From Bacteroidales bacterium (GTDB lineage: Bacteria > Bacteroidota > Bacteroidia > Bacteroidales > P3), in contig JAFVBC010000019.1 of NCBI GenBank assembly GCA_017480185.1, positions 1 through 64,000 on the forward strand: a stretch of 64,000 nt of DNA, in the 5' to 3' direction. Every line of letters begins with the position of its first letter. Positions within the stretch are counted from its first letter, which is position 1. This document shows, piece by piece, positions 17,601 to 23,990 of this stretch. The notes under the pieces are model-generated. The model had not been told where the DNA came from. It ran no database searches and saw only the letters and a program-made list of their open reading frames with translations. A program made the position numbers and the translations under genes.

Positions 17601-18897
17601 TAGACTGATCGCCTGCAGTTGTCAAATAGCCCACTTCAAGCATACCATTTATGGTACTTGCCGAATAGGTGAAACTCAAAGCCAACCCGCTCAGTGGCAT
17701 TTCCACAGCTGGCATTTGGAACAGATTGGTCGTAGTGGCAGTGGTGTAGGTGCGCAGCACATTGGTGTTGTCGGCCGAGTAGGTAGCGTTGGAAACCACC
17801 GTAGGGTAACTGGTATTTACCACTCGTCTAAAGCAACCTGGGAGGGTGCCCGTTTCATAGTTAGCAAAATTGTTATAGTAGGGCAATGCAACAGGGTCGC
17901 AACCCGACGAGAAGATTGTCTGTGTAGAAGATGTGTCGTATTCTGTGCCATTCAGACAAATGGTACCCAAAGTCAATTCATAGCCATGGGCTGATGCCAA
18001 ACCATGAACGGTCATTGATGTGCCCGTTGTCGACTGCGAGGCAACACCTGGAATATTCACCCAGTAGCTCGAAGCCGAGGGCACTGGCTGCCAACTGACG
18101 ACCACCGAATCGCCACCGACACTGCTCAACGTGGGGAACTGAGCCCAGCAAGCATTAGGATTGTAGGTAAACTTATAGTAGCGGCCATGGCCAGGTAGGA
18201 GATCATAGTCGTTATAGAGGTAGAGTGCAGATTGTGCTGTAACCATCTGATGGGTCAGGGTGTTGATGTAGACACGGTCGCGAGCGCTTACACCGATACC
18301 AGTTTGATAATCGTTACCCAAATCAACATTCGTATTGGTGTCGCTGGGGAACACCATGGTGATGCTGTTATCGGCCTCGGCAAATTGCAACTGATAGAGG
18401 GCGTGAGTTGCGTCATCATCATCACGACTGTTATAAGAAGTGTTCTTATACTCTATCACCAGCACACGGTTGCCGGCTGTGCCCTGCACTTGCCACTTAC
18501 AATAACTCTGATAGGTAAAGTAACCATCAAAACCCACCACCGTGATACACGGCACATTGGGCAGGTCATCGACAGGATAGCCCGTGTAGTCGTCAATGTC
18601 AGTATCATCGCCAAGCATAAACATGCCGTTGGTGTTGTACTGCCACAACGTGTAAACTTGGCCAGCAAATGTAAATGGGAAGCCAATCTGGATGTAGTCA
18701 GAAGCCCAGTCGTCTTCCTCATTGACAGATCCAAGCATCTGTCCGTCAGGCGTGCCTGTAATGGGGCGCCATTTGCTGACATCCAGACCCGTCGTAAACG
18801 TGTAGGACGAGCCAAACGTTTGCGCTCGCATCGTTGTCTGCGGTGCCAACACCGCCACAATCAACGCAAGCAGCAATAGGATACGTCTTGTTTTCAT
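11605..18897 (-). CDS. Giant T9SS-exported surface protein: FN3 modules, adhesin jelly rolls and InlB B-like repeats
   Basis: The protein has 2430 residues. A signal peptide (MKTRRILLLLALIVAVLA, cut near RAQ) precedes an N-terminal beta domain (about 26-240). FN3-like domains (STRYYVWYRAYCG, TAYYAWVRANCG, TTYYAWVAADCG) then alternate with modules of about 160 residues that each open LPYxxxF (LPYYNNFANY, LPYEENFDTW, LPVFENFESY, LPYAQGFESY). These resemble cleaved-adhesin / choice-of-anchor jelly rolls. Further FN3 domains fill about 1270-1990. Five tandem divergent InlB B-like repeats follow (NDNTMGSVSGGG, ADSTMGNVSGSG and similar, each ending TATF-like). A T9SS type A sorting domain (LYPNPASSVVNIAV... 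GTYFVRI... KLIVR) ends the protein. It is probably a surface adhesin; the ligand is unknown. I use the ATG at 18897 because upstream codons precede the signal peptide and overlap the promoter. It is monocistronic. Confidence 0.88.
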   Translation of the reverse strand: MKTRRILLLLALIVAVLAPQTTMRAQTFGSSYTFTTGLDVSKWRPITGTPDGQMLGSVNEEDDWASDYIQIGFPFTFAGQVYTLWQYNTNGMFMLGDDTDIDDYTGYPVDDLPNVPCITVVGFDGYFTYQSYCKWQVQGTAGNRVLVIEYKNTSYNSRDDDDATHALYQLQFAEADNSITMVFPSDTNTNVDLGNDYQTGIGVSARDRVYINTLTHQMVTAQSALYLYNDYDLLPGHGRYYKFTYNPNACWAQFPTLSSVGGDSVVVSWQPVPSASSYWVNIPGVASQSTTGTSMTVHGLASAHGYELTLGTICLNGTEYDTSSTQTIFSSGCDPVALPYYNNFANYETGTLPGCFRRVVNTSYPTVVSNATYSADNTNVLRTYTTATTTNLFQMPAVEMPLSGLALSFTYSASTINGMLEVGYLTTAGDQSTFVVAGTYTPIVANRRDTLTFNIPAGTLAGQTVYPAVRQSATANTYGYIDNLTYTESTVSCFPPVGCNVTLNVLDTVRLTWSGTPDHSFYEVCYSKFNNVDSAQATARVTNTTNIELNGLDASTRYYVWYRAYCGVDAGDWQLAATVVTPCGTVRLPYEENFDTWGTGTTIIPNCWTKVLVRNNYPYINSQSSYNISSPNVMVFYTNSTANSGSNMIAMPGVRMDGPGIRVRYMISHSRTTVVMTNGYVTDPTDVNTFVPISTYTPATTYARDSVVFYIPSDTIFGRVIYPAVRQSNSSGTSLTYGYMDNWRVTEMSSCSMPQDVALYSVMDNSVTIKWRMMPYALWYDIRINTTNNISTATTYTTFDTSIVIPNLTQQTAYYAWVRANCGTDSSEWVSVNFTTPCSFYTLPVFENFESYTTGTSYFPNCWTKVLVNGNYPYLYSLTTAGRFSSGSQGLRCYPTASLPNMIATNGVLYPDCGLVVKYRFSVSSTTYSMDVESGYMINPQDINTFVVINTSHTPTSTYALDSIKYYISDNTLSGRAIYPAIRIRPTGSVYCYIDDFQIDSVNGCIPATNLAAGPIRATEATLTWTESSQTQIYNVRYSTVNDVTTGTDIPVVGSSHVITGLTPNTTYYAWVAADCGGATSSWTNAVTFTTECSAVQLPYAQGFESYSTGVMPECWSRIKSRVNGSNTFPQIYSTGTHSGSRALRFYPSTADSTMAATPYFDAPGNSLHVSFYAHVSSTTTSNGPLQVGIMTDRNDFSTFIPVLTVPVTASLIQDLDYDFHTTDLSVTDNVCVAFLWRGNNAYCYIDDVVVETSNGCVRPLTINVSNVRPDSATIAWNAPAGFNGDYEVRYGTTNNVDATSNMTITTQSNSLVLTNLMPLSTYYVWVRSVCAPGVESNWSRMSNFTTICPSTLCSVFVQGFDSNEDGWDGGAGVSVYQNNTNLGVITFSEGASATMAYNNVCATYPLELRWHQGPYDSEITFRIMDRSGVEIYPLTSADLLDDDSLLITMLQPCDQCAAPMGIAADYNSLDSTISISWDTTSAIGYIVRYRVSRTYMTSDDFRQLIVRGGDTVLNSILPGIVYELQMASICAPGDTSGFAVDSVNTSCGLKILTAGNRIVENFDREELPLCWQVVYADPYPTERNMVIVTNEESYNGNYSLRFSSYDHPSTGLDEDQKQYFISQPIMATDTVFVSYYYMGSNDQTDSITVGYSTTSNNISAFTWMPMRAGRTSWRQASETFPANTKYVAFKFNGIYAYDLYVDSIVIESNGLLCSAPRIAQVNHTYNSVDISWTTSASSVEYVFVQGAFDADRDTAYTASTNNTVSFNGLTSNTTYTFAVRSICGPGIQSTWTTQTITTDDLPCFPPTQLQVTNTSYQTATLDWTAVGSETAWQLRVTAVSGGVFDSTYSATTHPFTIGGLNSGVTYSVIVRAMCGSTNEVEGSWSDTPVQFTTEVCQPVTFLTVSNITSSTATVSWTAPNAQSNQFELNWGYSGFPVGSGSLQTVTGTTYTITGLTADVAYEVYVRNLCTGDIYSNWSAGREFTTAQGGNETYYTITVNSNDNTMGSVSGGGRYLSGTTTYIVATPNAGYHFVQWNDGNQDASRLITVTTDSTFTATFAVNTYTLTVHSADSTMGNVSGSGTFAYGTPTPIVANAVVGHEFVQWNDGNTDNPRTVLVMSDTSFTASFARSRFTITTTTNDNTMGVTFGDGTYNYGDSATLIARANVGFHLLGWNDGNVDTLRRVQVVANATYTATFISDSDTTVYYTIVAVPNDASMGTVTGGGVYASGTVITLNATANDGFLFTGWSNGQTTASIQITVTQNDSLTAIFDTIRYVITVEANDNTMGTVIGGGTYARNSIATLTAIPNSGFSFQRWSTGQTDSVITVTVTDNATYTAYFTRNEGIEQADGIFDLVLYPNPASSVVNIAVEGMQGNAEMMIMDLNGRIVERRSVAQAEIVQVDVNNYAQGTYFVRISNGQQSAMRKLIVR

Positions 18898-18953
18898 GAT
18901 TGTTTGTATTGGTTTGTAATGTAGTGAATTGTTTACAGTTTGCTTTGAGGGTT

Positions 18954-18961
18954 CAAATTTA
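18954..18961 (-). promoter_or_regulatory. Putative -7 promoter box of the giant adhesin gene
   Basis: CAAATTTA reads TAAATTTG on the minus strand (TAnnTTTG), 57 nt upstream of the chosen ATG. This supports rejecting the longer frame that begins at 18987. Confidence 0.55.
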
Positions 18962-19065
18962 GAAAAAAAAAAAGCGGAAAATTGCAAGTCAAATCAACAA
19001 AAAGTTATCAACAACTCACTGTTCTCAACAATAACACACAAAGTGGCATTCTGCCACATACGTAA

Positions 19066-19104
19066 AACAGTCGGAGGGGCTCGATTTTATCAAGTCCCTC
19101 CGAC
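19066..19104 (-). terminator. Probable terminator of the acyl-CoA dehydrogenase gene
   Basis: On the minus strand, GTCGGAGGG (19104-19096) pairs with CCCTCCGAC (19078-19070) and is followed by TGTTTTACG. The loop is 17 nt and the T-run short, so this is a weaker call than the others. Confidence 0.6.
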
Positions 19105-19136
19105 GTAAAAAAAGACGTTTTTCTTAAAAATCAACC

Positions 19137-20855
19137 TCACTCGGCCTTGAACATCTCAAGGTCGGCCTCTTCAAAGTGCCTCACATAGTAGGCCTTGGCG
19201 CACACATTCTCCTCGGCCATACGCACATACACGTGGGCGCTCTTCTCAAAGAGCTCTTTGCAGCGCGAGGCATCGTCGATGATAAGCAGCGACATTATGA
19301 TTTCGCCCGTCATGTCGTACAGTCGACGAGCCAAGAAGTCTTGCACACTCTGGTTGCCAAGAGCCTTGACACGTTCGATGCTCTTCTCATAAAGGTCTAC
19401 CATCATGCGCACACGCTCCATCAAAGGCTTCAGTGTGTCGACCATGCGCTGCTCGGTGTCGGCCATCATATCGCGCATCACCTGCAGATAGGTGCCATTG
19501 GTAACATAGCGCGTGGCGGCCACCACCTGCAACTGTGTGGTGCCCTCGTAGATACTGAATATGCGTGCATCGCGATACAACCGCTGACTCTTGTATTCCA
19601 TAATAAACCCACTGCCACCATGAATACTGATGGCATCGTAGGCATTCTGATTGGCATATTCGCTATTCATGCCCTTGGCCAGTGGGGTGAAGGCATCGGC
19701 CAAACGGCTGTATTGCTTCATCTCGGCACGCTCTTCAGGCGTCAGTTTGCGGCTACGCGCTATGTCTTCAAGGCTCTTATAGATGTCGACATAACGCGAC
19801 GTTTGATAAAGCAATGAGCGTCCGGCATCAAGCTTTGCCTTCATGCGGCTCAGCATGTCGTAGACAGCAGGAAAGTTGATAATCTTTTCGCCAAACTGCG
19901 CACGCTCACGAGCATAGGCCAAGCCCTCGTTGTAGGCCTCCTGCTCCACACCAACGCTCTGTGCGGCAATGCCCAAACGGGCACCATTCATCAGCGCCAT
20001 GACGTACTTGATCAAACCCAGTTTGCGGTCGCCACACAATTCAGCCTTGGCGTTCTTATAGGTCAGCTCGCATGTGGGGCTGCCATGTATGCCCAATTTG
20101 TGCTCAATGTGGCGCACATCAACGCCTCCGTCGCGGCGGTCGTAGATGAACATCGAGAGGCCGCGTCCATCCTTGGTACCCTCCTCGCTACGAGCCAACA
20201 CCAGGTGAATATCGCTGTCGCCATTGGTTATAAAGCGTTTCACACCGTTCAGACGCCAGCACTGGTTGGCCTCGTCGTAGGTGGCCTTGAGCATCACGCG
20301 CTGCAGGTCGCTACCAGCGTCGGGCTCGGTGAGGTCCATACTCATGGTCTCGCCAGCGCAAATGCGGGGAATATATTTGGCACGCTGTTCCTCGCTGCCA
20401 AACTCATACAGGGTGTCGATGCAACTTTGCAGGCTCCAAATATTCTGAAATCCAGCGTCGGCCGCACTTATCACCTCGCTCATCATGCTAAACACGGTGG
20501 TGGGCAGGTTCAGTCCGCCATAGCGACGCGGCATCGAAACGCCATACATGCCTGCCTTACGCGTTACATCAAGGTTCTCAAACGTTTTCGAAGCGTATAT
20601 CATGCGTCCGTTATCGAGGTGTGGACCCTCAAGGTCTACGCTCTCCGAGTTGGGTTCGATGACGTTGGCCGCCACCTCTCCAGTGATTTCCATCACACGA
20701 CGATAGTTTTCAACGGCATCGTCGAAATCCACTGGGGCATCATCATATTGAGCCGCATCGGCATAATTGTTCTCTTTCAGTTCCACCACGCGCTGCATAA
20801 GCGGGTGCGACAACTGGAACTCCAATTCGGGATGGTCGCTATAATAGTTTGCCAT
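19137..20855 (-). CDS. Acyl-CoA dehydrogenase family protein
   Basis: The 572-residue FAD flavoenzyme has the full acyl-CoA dehydrogenase fold. The N-terminal helical domain includes MPRRYGGLNLPTTVFSMMSE. The middle beta domain has the FAD/substrate motif MDLTEPDAGSDLQ and WRLNGVKRFITNGD. The C-terminal domain has YARERAQFGEKIINFPAV and IHGGSGFIMEYKSQRLYRDA, followed by FSIYEGTTQLQ, whose Glu sits where the catalytic base of many family members lies. About 120 extra C-terminal residues form a helical extension, as in the longer Bacteroidota versions. It oxidises an acyl-CoA, passing electrons to EtfAB; etfB-etfA lie 8 kb away at 28511-30422. The actual acyl substrate cannot be told from sequence. 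Confidence 0.92.
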   Translation of the reverse strand: MANYYSDHPELEFQLSHPLMQRVVELKENNYADAAQYDDAPVDFDDAVENYRRVMEITGEVAANVIEPNSESVDLEGPHLDNGRMIYASKTFENLDVTRKAGMYGVSMPRRYGGLNLPTTVFSMMSEVISAADAGFQNIWSLQSCIDTLYEFGSEEQRAKYIPRICAGETMSMDLTEPDAGSDLQRVMLKATYDEANQCWRLNGVKRFITNGDSDIHLVLARSEEGTKDGRGLSMFIYDRRDGGVDVRHIEHKLGIHGSPTCELTYKNAKAELCGDRKLGLIKYVMALMNGARLGIAAQSVGVEQEAYNEGLAYARERAQFGEKIINFPAVYDMLSRMKAKLDAGRSLLYQTSRYVDIYKSLEDIARSRKLTPEERAEMKQYSRLADAFTPLAKGMNSEYANQNAYDAISIHGGSGFIMEYKSQRLYRDARIFSIYEGTTQLQVVAATRYVTNGTYLQVMRDMMADTEQRMVDTLKPLMERVRMMVDLYEKSIERVKALGNQSVQDFLARRLYDMTGEIIMSLLIIDDASRCKELFEKSAHVYVRMAEENVCAKAYYVRHFEEADLEMFKAE

Positions 20856-20892
20856 GTCTCGTTAATTTCTGTTTTAACCTTTTTTAAGACCA

Positions 20893-20900
20893 CAAAATTA
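20893..20900 (-). promoter_or_regulatory. Putative -7 promoter box of the acyl-CoA dehydrogenase gene
   Basis: CAAAATTA reads TAATTTTG on the minus strand, a TAnnTTTG match 38 nt upstream of the ATG. Confidence 0.55.
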
Positions 20901-21068
20901 CACATAATTTCAAAACTACGATTATTCTGTTTTCAAATTAAGCTCACCCGACCTTCATTTTCAAGGCGCAAAATATGGGCTCTATGCGTGGTGGCCAATG
21001 TTGACAGAAAGGTTCGTTGTTGATAACTTTTCCCTTTACCCATAAGGGTTTTGCGGCGCAGAAAAGAG

Positions 21069-21076
21069 TAATTTTG
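21069..21076 (+). promoter_or_regulatory. Putative -7 promoter box of the DUF2798 gene
   Basis: TAATTTTG (TAnnTTTG) lies 34 nt before the ATG at 21110. It argues against the longer frame that starts at 21017, upstream of the box. Confidence 0.55.
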
Positions 21077-21109
21077 CATCTCGTTTTTCAAACCAATAAC
21101 AACTACTAT

Positions 21110-21658
21110 ATGCCACAAAATCAACTACAAAGAATGTTTTTTGCATTTATCACCGTGGTGATAACGGTGCATGCTTTTGTATTTTACAACCTCTATGTTG
21201 TCAATGGCACAGCCCTGATGTCGGCCACAACGACAGACAACATTGCCGATGCCATCCGCACACAGGGGGGCGTTTACATGTTTGCGCGGTTTGTGCCAGT
21301 ATGGCTTGTGGTGGCAGTCGAGTTTCTTTGCGCCTATGCCCTTGAGGTGATTATTGGCCAACCACTCTCGTTCCGCCTTGCATCGCGCATGTTCGACCCG
21401 ATGACAACAAGTCCGACGCTGTTCGAAACCACCATCATCACCTCGACCGTGTTCTTCATGTGTCCGTCAATGAGCCTGCTGGCTTCACTGTTTTACTTCC
21501 CCTATGCCGAGGGACTGACCCTGGCAAAATTCCTTGCCACATGGTTTCGCACGGTGTGCTACAACCTTCCATTTGCATTCTTCTCGCAACTGCTTTTCAT
21601 TCAACCGCTGGTGCGCATGCTTTATCGCCTGGCCTTCCCCGTTGCCAAGGAGAAATAA
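21110..21658 (+). CDS. DUF2798-family four-helix membrane protein
   Basis: The 182-residue protein begins MPQNQLQRMFFAFITVVITV and has four predicted membrane helices (about 8-30, 58-82, 105-130, 148-172) in two similar halves. FFMCPSMSLLASLF and TWFRTVCYNLPFAFFSQL, followed by QPLVRMLYRL, match the pattern I know for tandem DUF2798 proteins. The function of the family is unknown; it acts in the inner membrane. The gene stands alone, with its own -7 box and a repeat element (copy B) right after its stop. I recognise the family by motif pattern only, so the name is less sure than the membrane topology. Confidence 0.75.
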   Translation: MPQNQLQRMFFAFITVVITVHAFVFYNLYVVNGTALMSATTTDNIADAIRTQGGVYMFARFVPVWLVVAVEFLCAYALEVIIGQPLSFRLASRMFDPMTTSPTLFETTIITSTVFFMCPSMSLLASLFYFPYAEGLTLAKFLATWFRTVCYNLPFAFFSQLLFIQPLVRMLYRLAFPVAKEK

Positions 21659-21685
21659 GGCAAAGAGCAAGGCTGATATAAATAG

Positions 21686-21791
21686 CTATCAAGTAGGGCT
21701 CAAGTAAGGCAGTTCTTCAGTTGTTCTTCAGTCAATGACTGAAGAACAACTGAAGAACGACTGAAGAACGGCCGAAGTTGATACCTACTTG
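21686..21791. repeat. 11-nt-unit fold-back repeat, copy B (GTTCTTCAGTT type)
   Basis: Outer inverted ends are TATCAA (21687-21692) and TTGATA (21778-21783), with CAAGTAGG (21690-21697) matching CCTACTTG (21784-21791). Inside, GTTCTTCAGT (21712-21721) plus TGTTCTTCAGT (21722-21732) folds onto ACTGAAGAACA and ACTGAAGAAC (21738-21758). A third unit, ACTGAAGAACG, follows at 21760-21770. The element lies between two + strand genes. Copy F at 63389-63478 is the same element in the opposite orientation. Confidence 0.87.
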
Positions 21792-21894
21792 CCCCCTGCT
21801 TGCTCCGCACAAAACAGCCCCCCCCGAGCACTGTTGGCCACCACTGTGCACCGATGTTTGCTGGGCTAAAATTGTGGCATTCGGCAAAAAAACG

Positions 21895-21902
21895 TATTTT
21901 TG
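21895..21902 (+). promoter_or_regulatory. Putative -7 promoter box of the nonulosonate operon
   Basis: TATTTTTG (TAnnTTTG) lies 23 nt before the ATG at 21925. It is the only box of this type I see ahead of the seven overlapping genes 21925-28417. Confidence 0.6.
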
Positions 21903-21924
21903 CATCCGAATATATTATTACCCG

Positions 21925-22419
21925 ATGACAAACAACACCGTTCTTTTGCTTCGCCGAGTGCTACCCGTGGTGGCTACCGACTTGCTACTCATAGCTTTGG
22001 CCTGCCTCATACCTGCCCTGTCGCACCTTTCGGGCATCGCCCTTTATCGTTTCAACCCCATGCTGCTGTTGCTGTTGGTGGGTATGCTGATGGGGCGCGG
22101 AAGCACGAATGGGCTGCTCTTGGCAGTGCTGATGCCTTTGGCTTCGGCGGTCATGGTGGGCATGCCTGCAGGAGCAAAAGTGGTGTGCATGGTGGCCGAG
22201 TTGGCCACAATTGCCGCTGCCTACGGCTGGTTGAGCCATCGTGTGCCCTGCATGTGGGCAACGTTGGCAGCCATTGCTATGGGCAAAGGCGTTTACTATG
22301 CTCTTAAAGCCCTCTTGTTGCCACAGGCTGTGCTTGTGGGCACATCGCCACTAATGCAGATTGGAGCTGCCGTGGTGTGGGCGACGTTGTTTGTGTTGTT
22401 GCAAAAACGTGTGCGGTGA
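21925..22419 (+). CDS. Small polytopic membrane protein, ECF transporter S-component-like
   Basis: The 164-residue, very hydrophobic protein has about five or six predicted helices. Features are LLLLLVGMLMGRGSTNGLLL and VGMPAGAKVVCMVAELATI, which recall the glycine-rich loop and proline-containing helices of energy-coupling-factor substrate-binding subunits in Bacteroidales. The similarity is by impression; a transport substrate cannot be named. The frame is open from 21778, but the ATG at 21925 lies just after the -7 box. It overlaps the next gene by 4 nt (GTGA), so translation of the IspD-like protein is probably coupled. Why a membrane protein leads this operon is unclear. Confidence 0.5.
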   Translation: MTNNTVLLLRRVLPVVATDLLLIALACLIPALSHLSGIALYRFNPMLLLLLVGMLMGRGSTNGLLLAVLMPLASAVMVGMPAGAKVVCMVAELATIAAAYGWLSHRVPCMWATLAAIAMGKGVYYALKALLLPQAVLVGTSPLMQIGAAVVWATLFVLLQKRVR

Positions 22420-23117
22420 CAAATGTGGCCATAATACTTGCAGCTGGAGTGGGTCGACGCATGGCTGCGGCTGTACCCAAACAGTATCTGCCGTTGGGGC
22501 AGGGCATGGTGATTGACCACACGTTGGATGCCTTTTTGTTTCACCCCGACATTGCCGAGCTGACCGTGGTGGCCGCCAAAGACGATGTGGCACACATGCA
22601 GGCGGTGGTTGCTGCTCACAAGCCGCACAAACCGACAACGGTGGTTGCTGGGGGCGACGAGCGGTGGCAGTCGGCCGCAGCGGGGGTGGAGCGTTATGCC
22701 CATTGCGGCGATGTAAATGTGCTGCTGCACGATGCAGCACGGCCACTGGTGTCGGCACAAACCATAAGCGACGTTGTGGCAGCGCTTGCCTTGCACGAGG
22801 CCGTGAGCGTGGCCATTCCGACAAAAGACACCATCTACGCGGTTGAAGGCCAGGTGGTGAGTAGCATCCCCAACCGTGCTACCCTGTGGCAGGCGCAAAC
22901 GCCACAGGCTTTTCGCGCACCGCTTATAGCTGCCGCCTACCAATGGTTTGCCACACAACCACAGCGCAACGCCACCGACGATTGTGGTGTGCTGTTGGCC
23001 TACAAACCCGATGCCAAAATAAGTGTGGTTGTGGGTGCCCCAGAGAACATGAAAATAACCACCCCCACCGACCTCCTTCTGACCGAATGTTTAACATCAA
23101 AACCCAACCATATATGA
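22416..23117 (+). CDS. ispD: IspD-family cytidylyltransferase
   Basis: The 233-residue protein matches 2-C-methyl-D-erythritol 4-phosphate cytidylyltransferase. It has the nucleotide-binding loop ILAAGVGRRMAAAVPKQYLP (about 5-24), then LLHDAARPLVSAQTI, IPTKDTIYAV, LWQAQTPQAFRA, ATDDCGVLL, and the end motif ENMKITTPTDL. IspD transfers CMP from CTP to methylerythritol phosphate in isoprenoid synthesis. I place the start at the GTG (22416), which overlaps the previous stop; the ORF extends upstream, but that part lies within the preceding gene. Its stop overlaps the next ATG. Genomic context is glycan-related, so a role in making a CDP-alditol (as for TarI relatives) is an alternative. The MEP-type end motif favours IspD. 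Confidence 0.82.
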   Translation: MTNVAIILAAGVGRRMAAAVPKQYLPLGQGMVIDHTLDAFLFHPDIAELTVVAAKDDVAHMQAVVAAHKPHKPTTVVAGGDERWQSAAAGVERYAHCGDVNVLLHDAARPLVSAQTISDVVAALALHEAVSVAIPTKDTIYAVEGQVVSSIPNRATLWQAQTPQAFRAPLIAAAYQWFATQPQRNATDDCGVLLAYKPDAKISVVVGAPENMKITTPTDLLLTECLTSKPNHI

Positions 23118-23989
23118 AAGCCCCCAAAGTGATAGCCGAGATAGGATGCAACCACAAAGGCGACATGCAGATAGCACGAGAGATGATAGAGGTGGCGGCG
23201 AGCTACTGTAAGGCCGACATTGTGAAGTTCCAAAAACGTTGCAACCGCGAGTTGCTCACCCCCGAAGAATATAATGCCCCCCACCCCAACCCGGCCAACT
23301 CGTATGGCGACACCTATGGTGCACACCGCGAGTTTCTTGAGTTCACCGTCGACCAGCACCGCCAGTTGCAGCAATGGTGTCGGGAATGTGGCATCGAATA
23401 CTCGACCTCGGTGTGGGACGTTACCTCGGCACGCGAGATAACATCGCTCCATCCCTCGCTCATCAAAGTGCCCAGTGCCTGCAATCTGAACAAAAAGATG
23501 CTGGAGTATCTGTGCGACAACTTTGAAGGCGAGATACACCTCTCGTTTGGCATGACCACACAGGCCGAAGAAGAGCAGATTGTGAGTTTCTTTGAACAAA
23601 AGGGTCGCAACCACGACCTCGTAATATACGACTGCACAAGTGGCTACCCTGTGCCTTTTGAGGACGTGTGCTTGCTTGAGCTGACACGCTTGCGCAACAC
23701 ATTTGCCCATCGTGTAAAAGCCATAGGCTTCAGCGGACACCACAAAGGCATAGCCGTTGATGCCGCTGCAGTGGCGTTGGGAGCCGAGTTTGTGGAGCGC
23801 CACTACACCCTCGACCGCACATGGAAAGGCACCGACCATGCCGCCTCGCTTGAACCCGACGGCGTGCGCAAGTTGGTGCGCGACTGTCGAGCCGTGGCGC
23901 AAGCCCTCACCTATAAACCCAAACAGGTGCTCGACATTGAGGAGGTGCAGCGCAACAAACTGAAACGCAACCAGGTGAAGTGGAACTGA
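23114..23989 (+). CDS. NeuB-family nonulosonate (sialic acid or KDN) synthase without SAF domain
   Basis: The 291-residue TIM-barrel enzyme has the NeuB signatures VIAEIGCNHKGDMQIAREMI (about 5-24) and DIVKFQKR. LIKVPSACNLNKKMLEYL, GFSGHHKGIAVDAAAVALGA and VERHYTLDRTWKGTDHAASL follow. The family condenses phosphoenolpyruvate with a hexosamine or hexose (or its 6-phosphate) to a nine-carbon acid. Typical NeuB is about 340-350 residues with a C-terminal SAF/antifreeze-like domain that closes the active site of the partner subunit; here the protein ends shortly after the barrel (DIEEVQRNKLKRNQVKWN). The ATG overlaps the ispD stop (ATGA). The next gene begins one base after its stop and supplies activation. 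The exact sugar cannot be decided. Confidence 0.85.
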   Translation: MKAPKVIAEIGCNHKGDMQIAREMIEVAASYCKADIVKFQKRCNRELLTPEEYNAPHPNPANSYGDTYGAHREFLEFTVDQHRQLQQWCRECGIEYSTSVWDVTSAREITSLHPSLIKVPSACNLNKKMLEYLCDNFEGEIHLSFGMTTQAEEEQIVSFFEQKGRNHDLVIYDCTSGYPVPFEDVCLLELTRLRNTFAHRVKAIGFSGHHKGIAVDAAAVALGAEFVERHYTLDRTWKGTDHAASLEPDGVRKLVRDCRAVAQALTYKPKQVLDIEEVQRNKLKRNQVKWN

Positions 23990-23990
23990 A

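Noticed and set aside
18898-18987. 30-residue extension of the giant adhesin
   Set aside because: It precedes a clean signal peptide and overlaps the predicted -7 box at 18954-18961.
19084-19100. Possible seventh copy of the CCCTATCAAGT repeat in the acyl-CoA dehydrogenase terminator loop
   Set aside because: Only one unit-like stretch (TTATCAAGTCCC) is present, with no tandem copies or partner arm from the family; chance similarity is likely.
20085-21023. 312-codon plus-strand frame opposite the acyl-CoA dehydrogenase gene
   Set aside because: Antisense to a conserved enzyme and crossing its promoter; translation is low-complexity in character.
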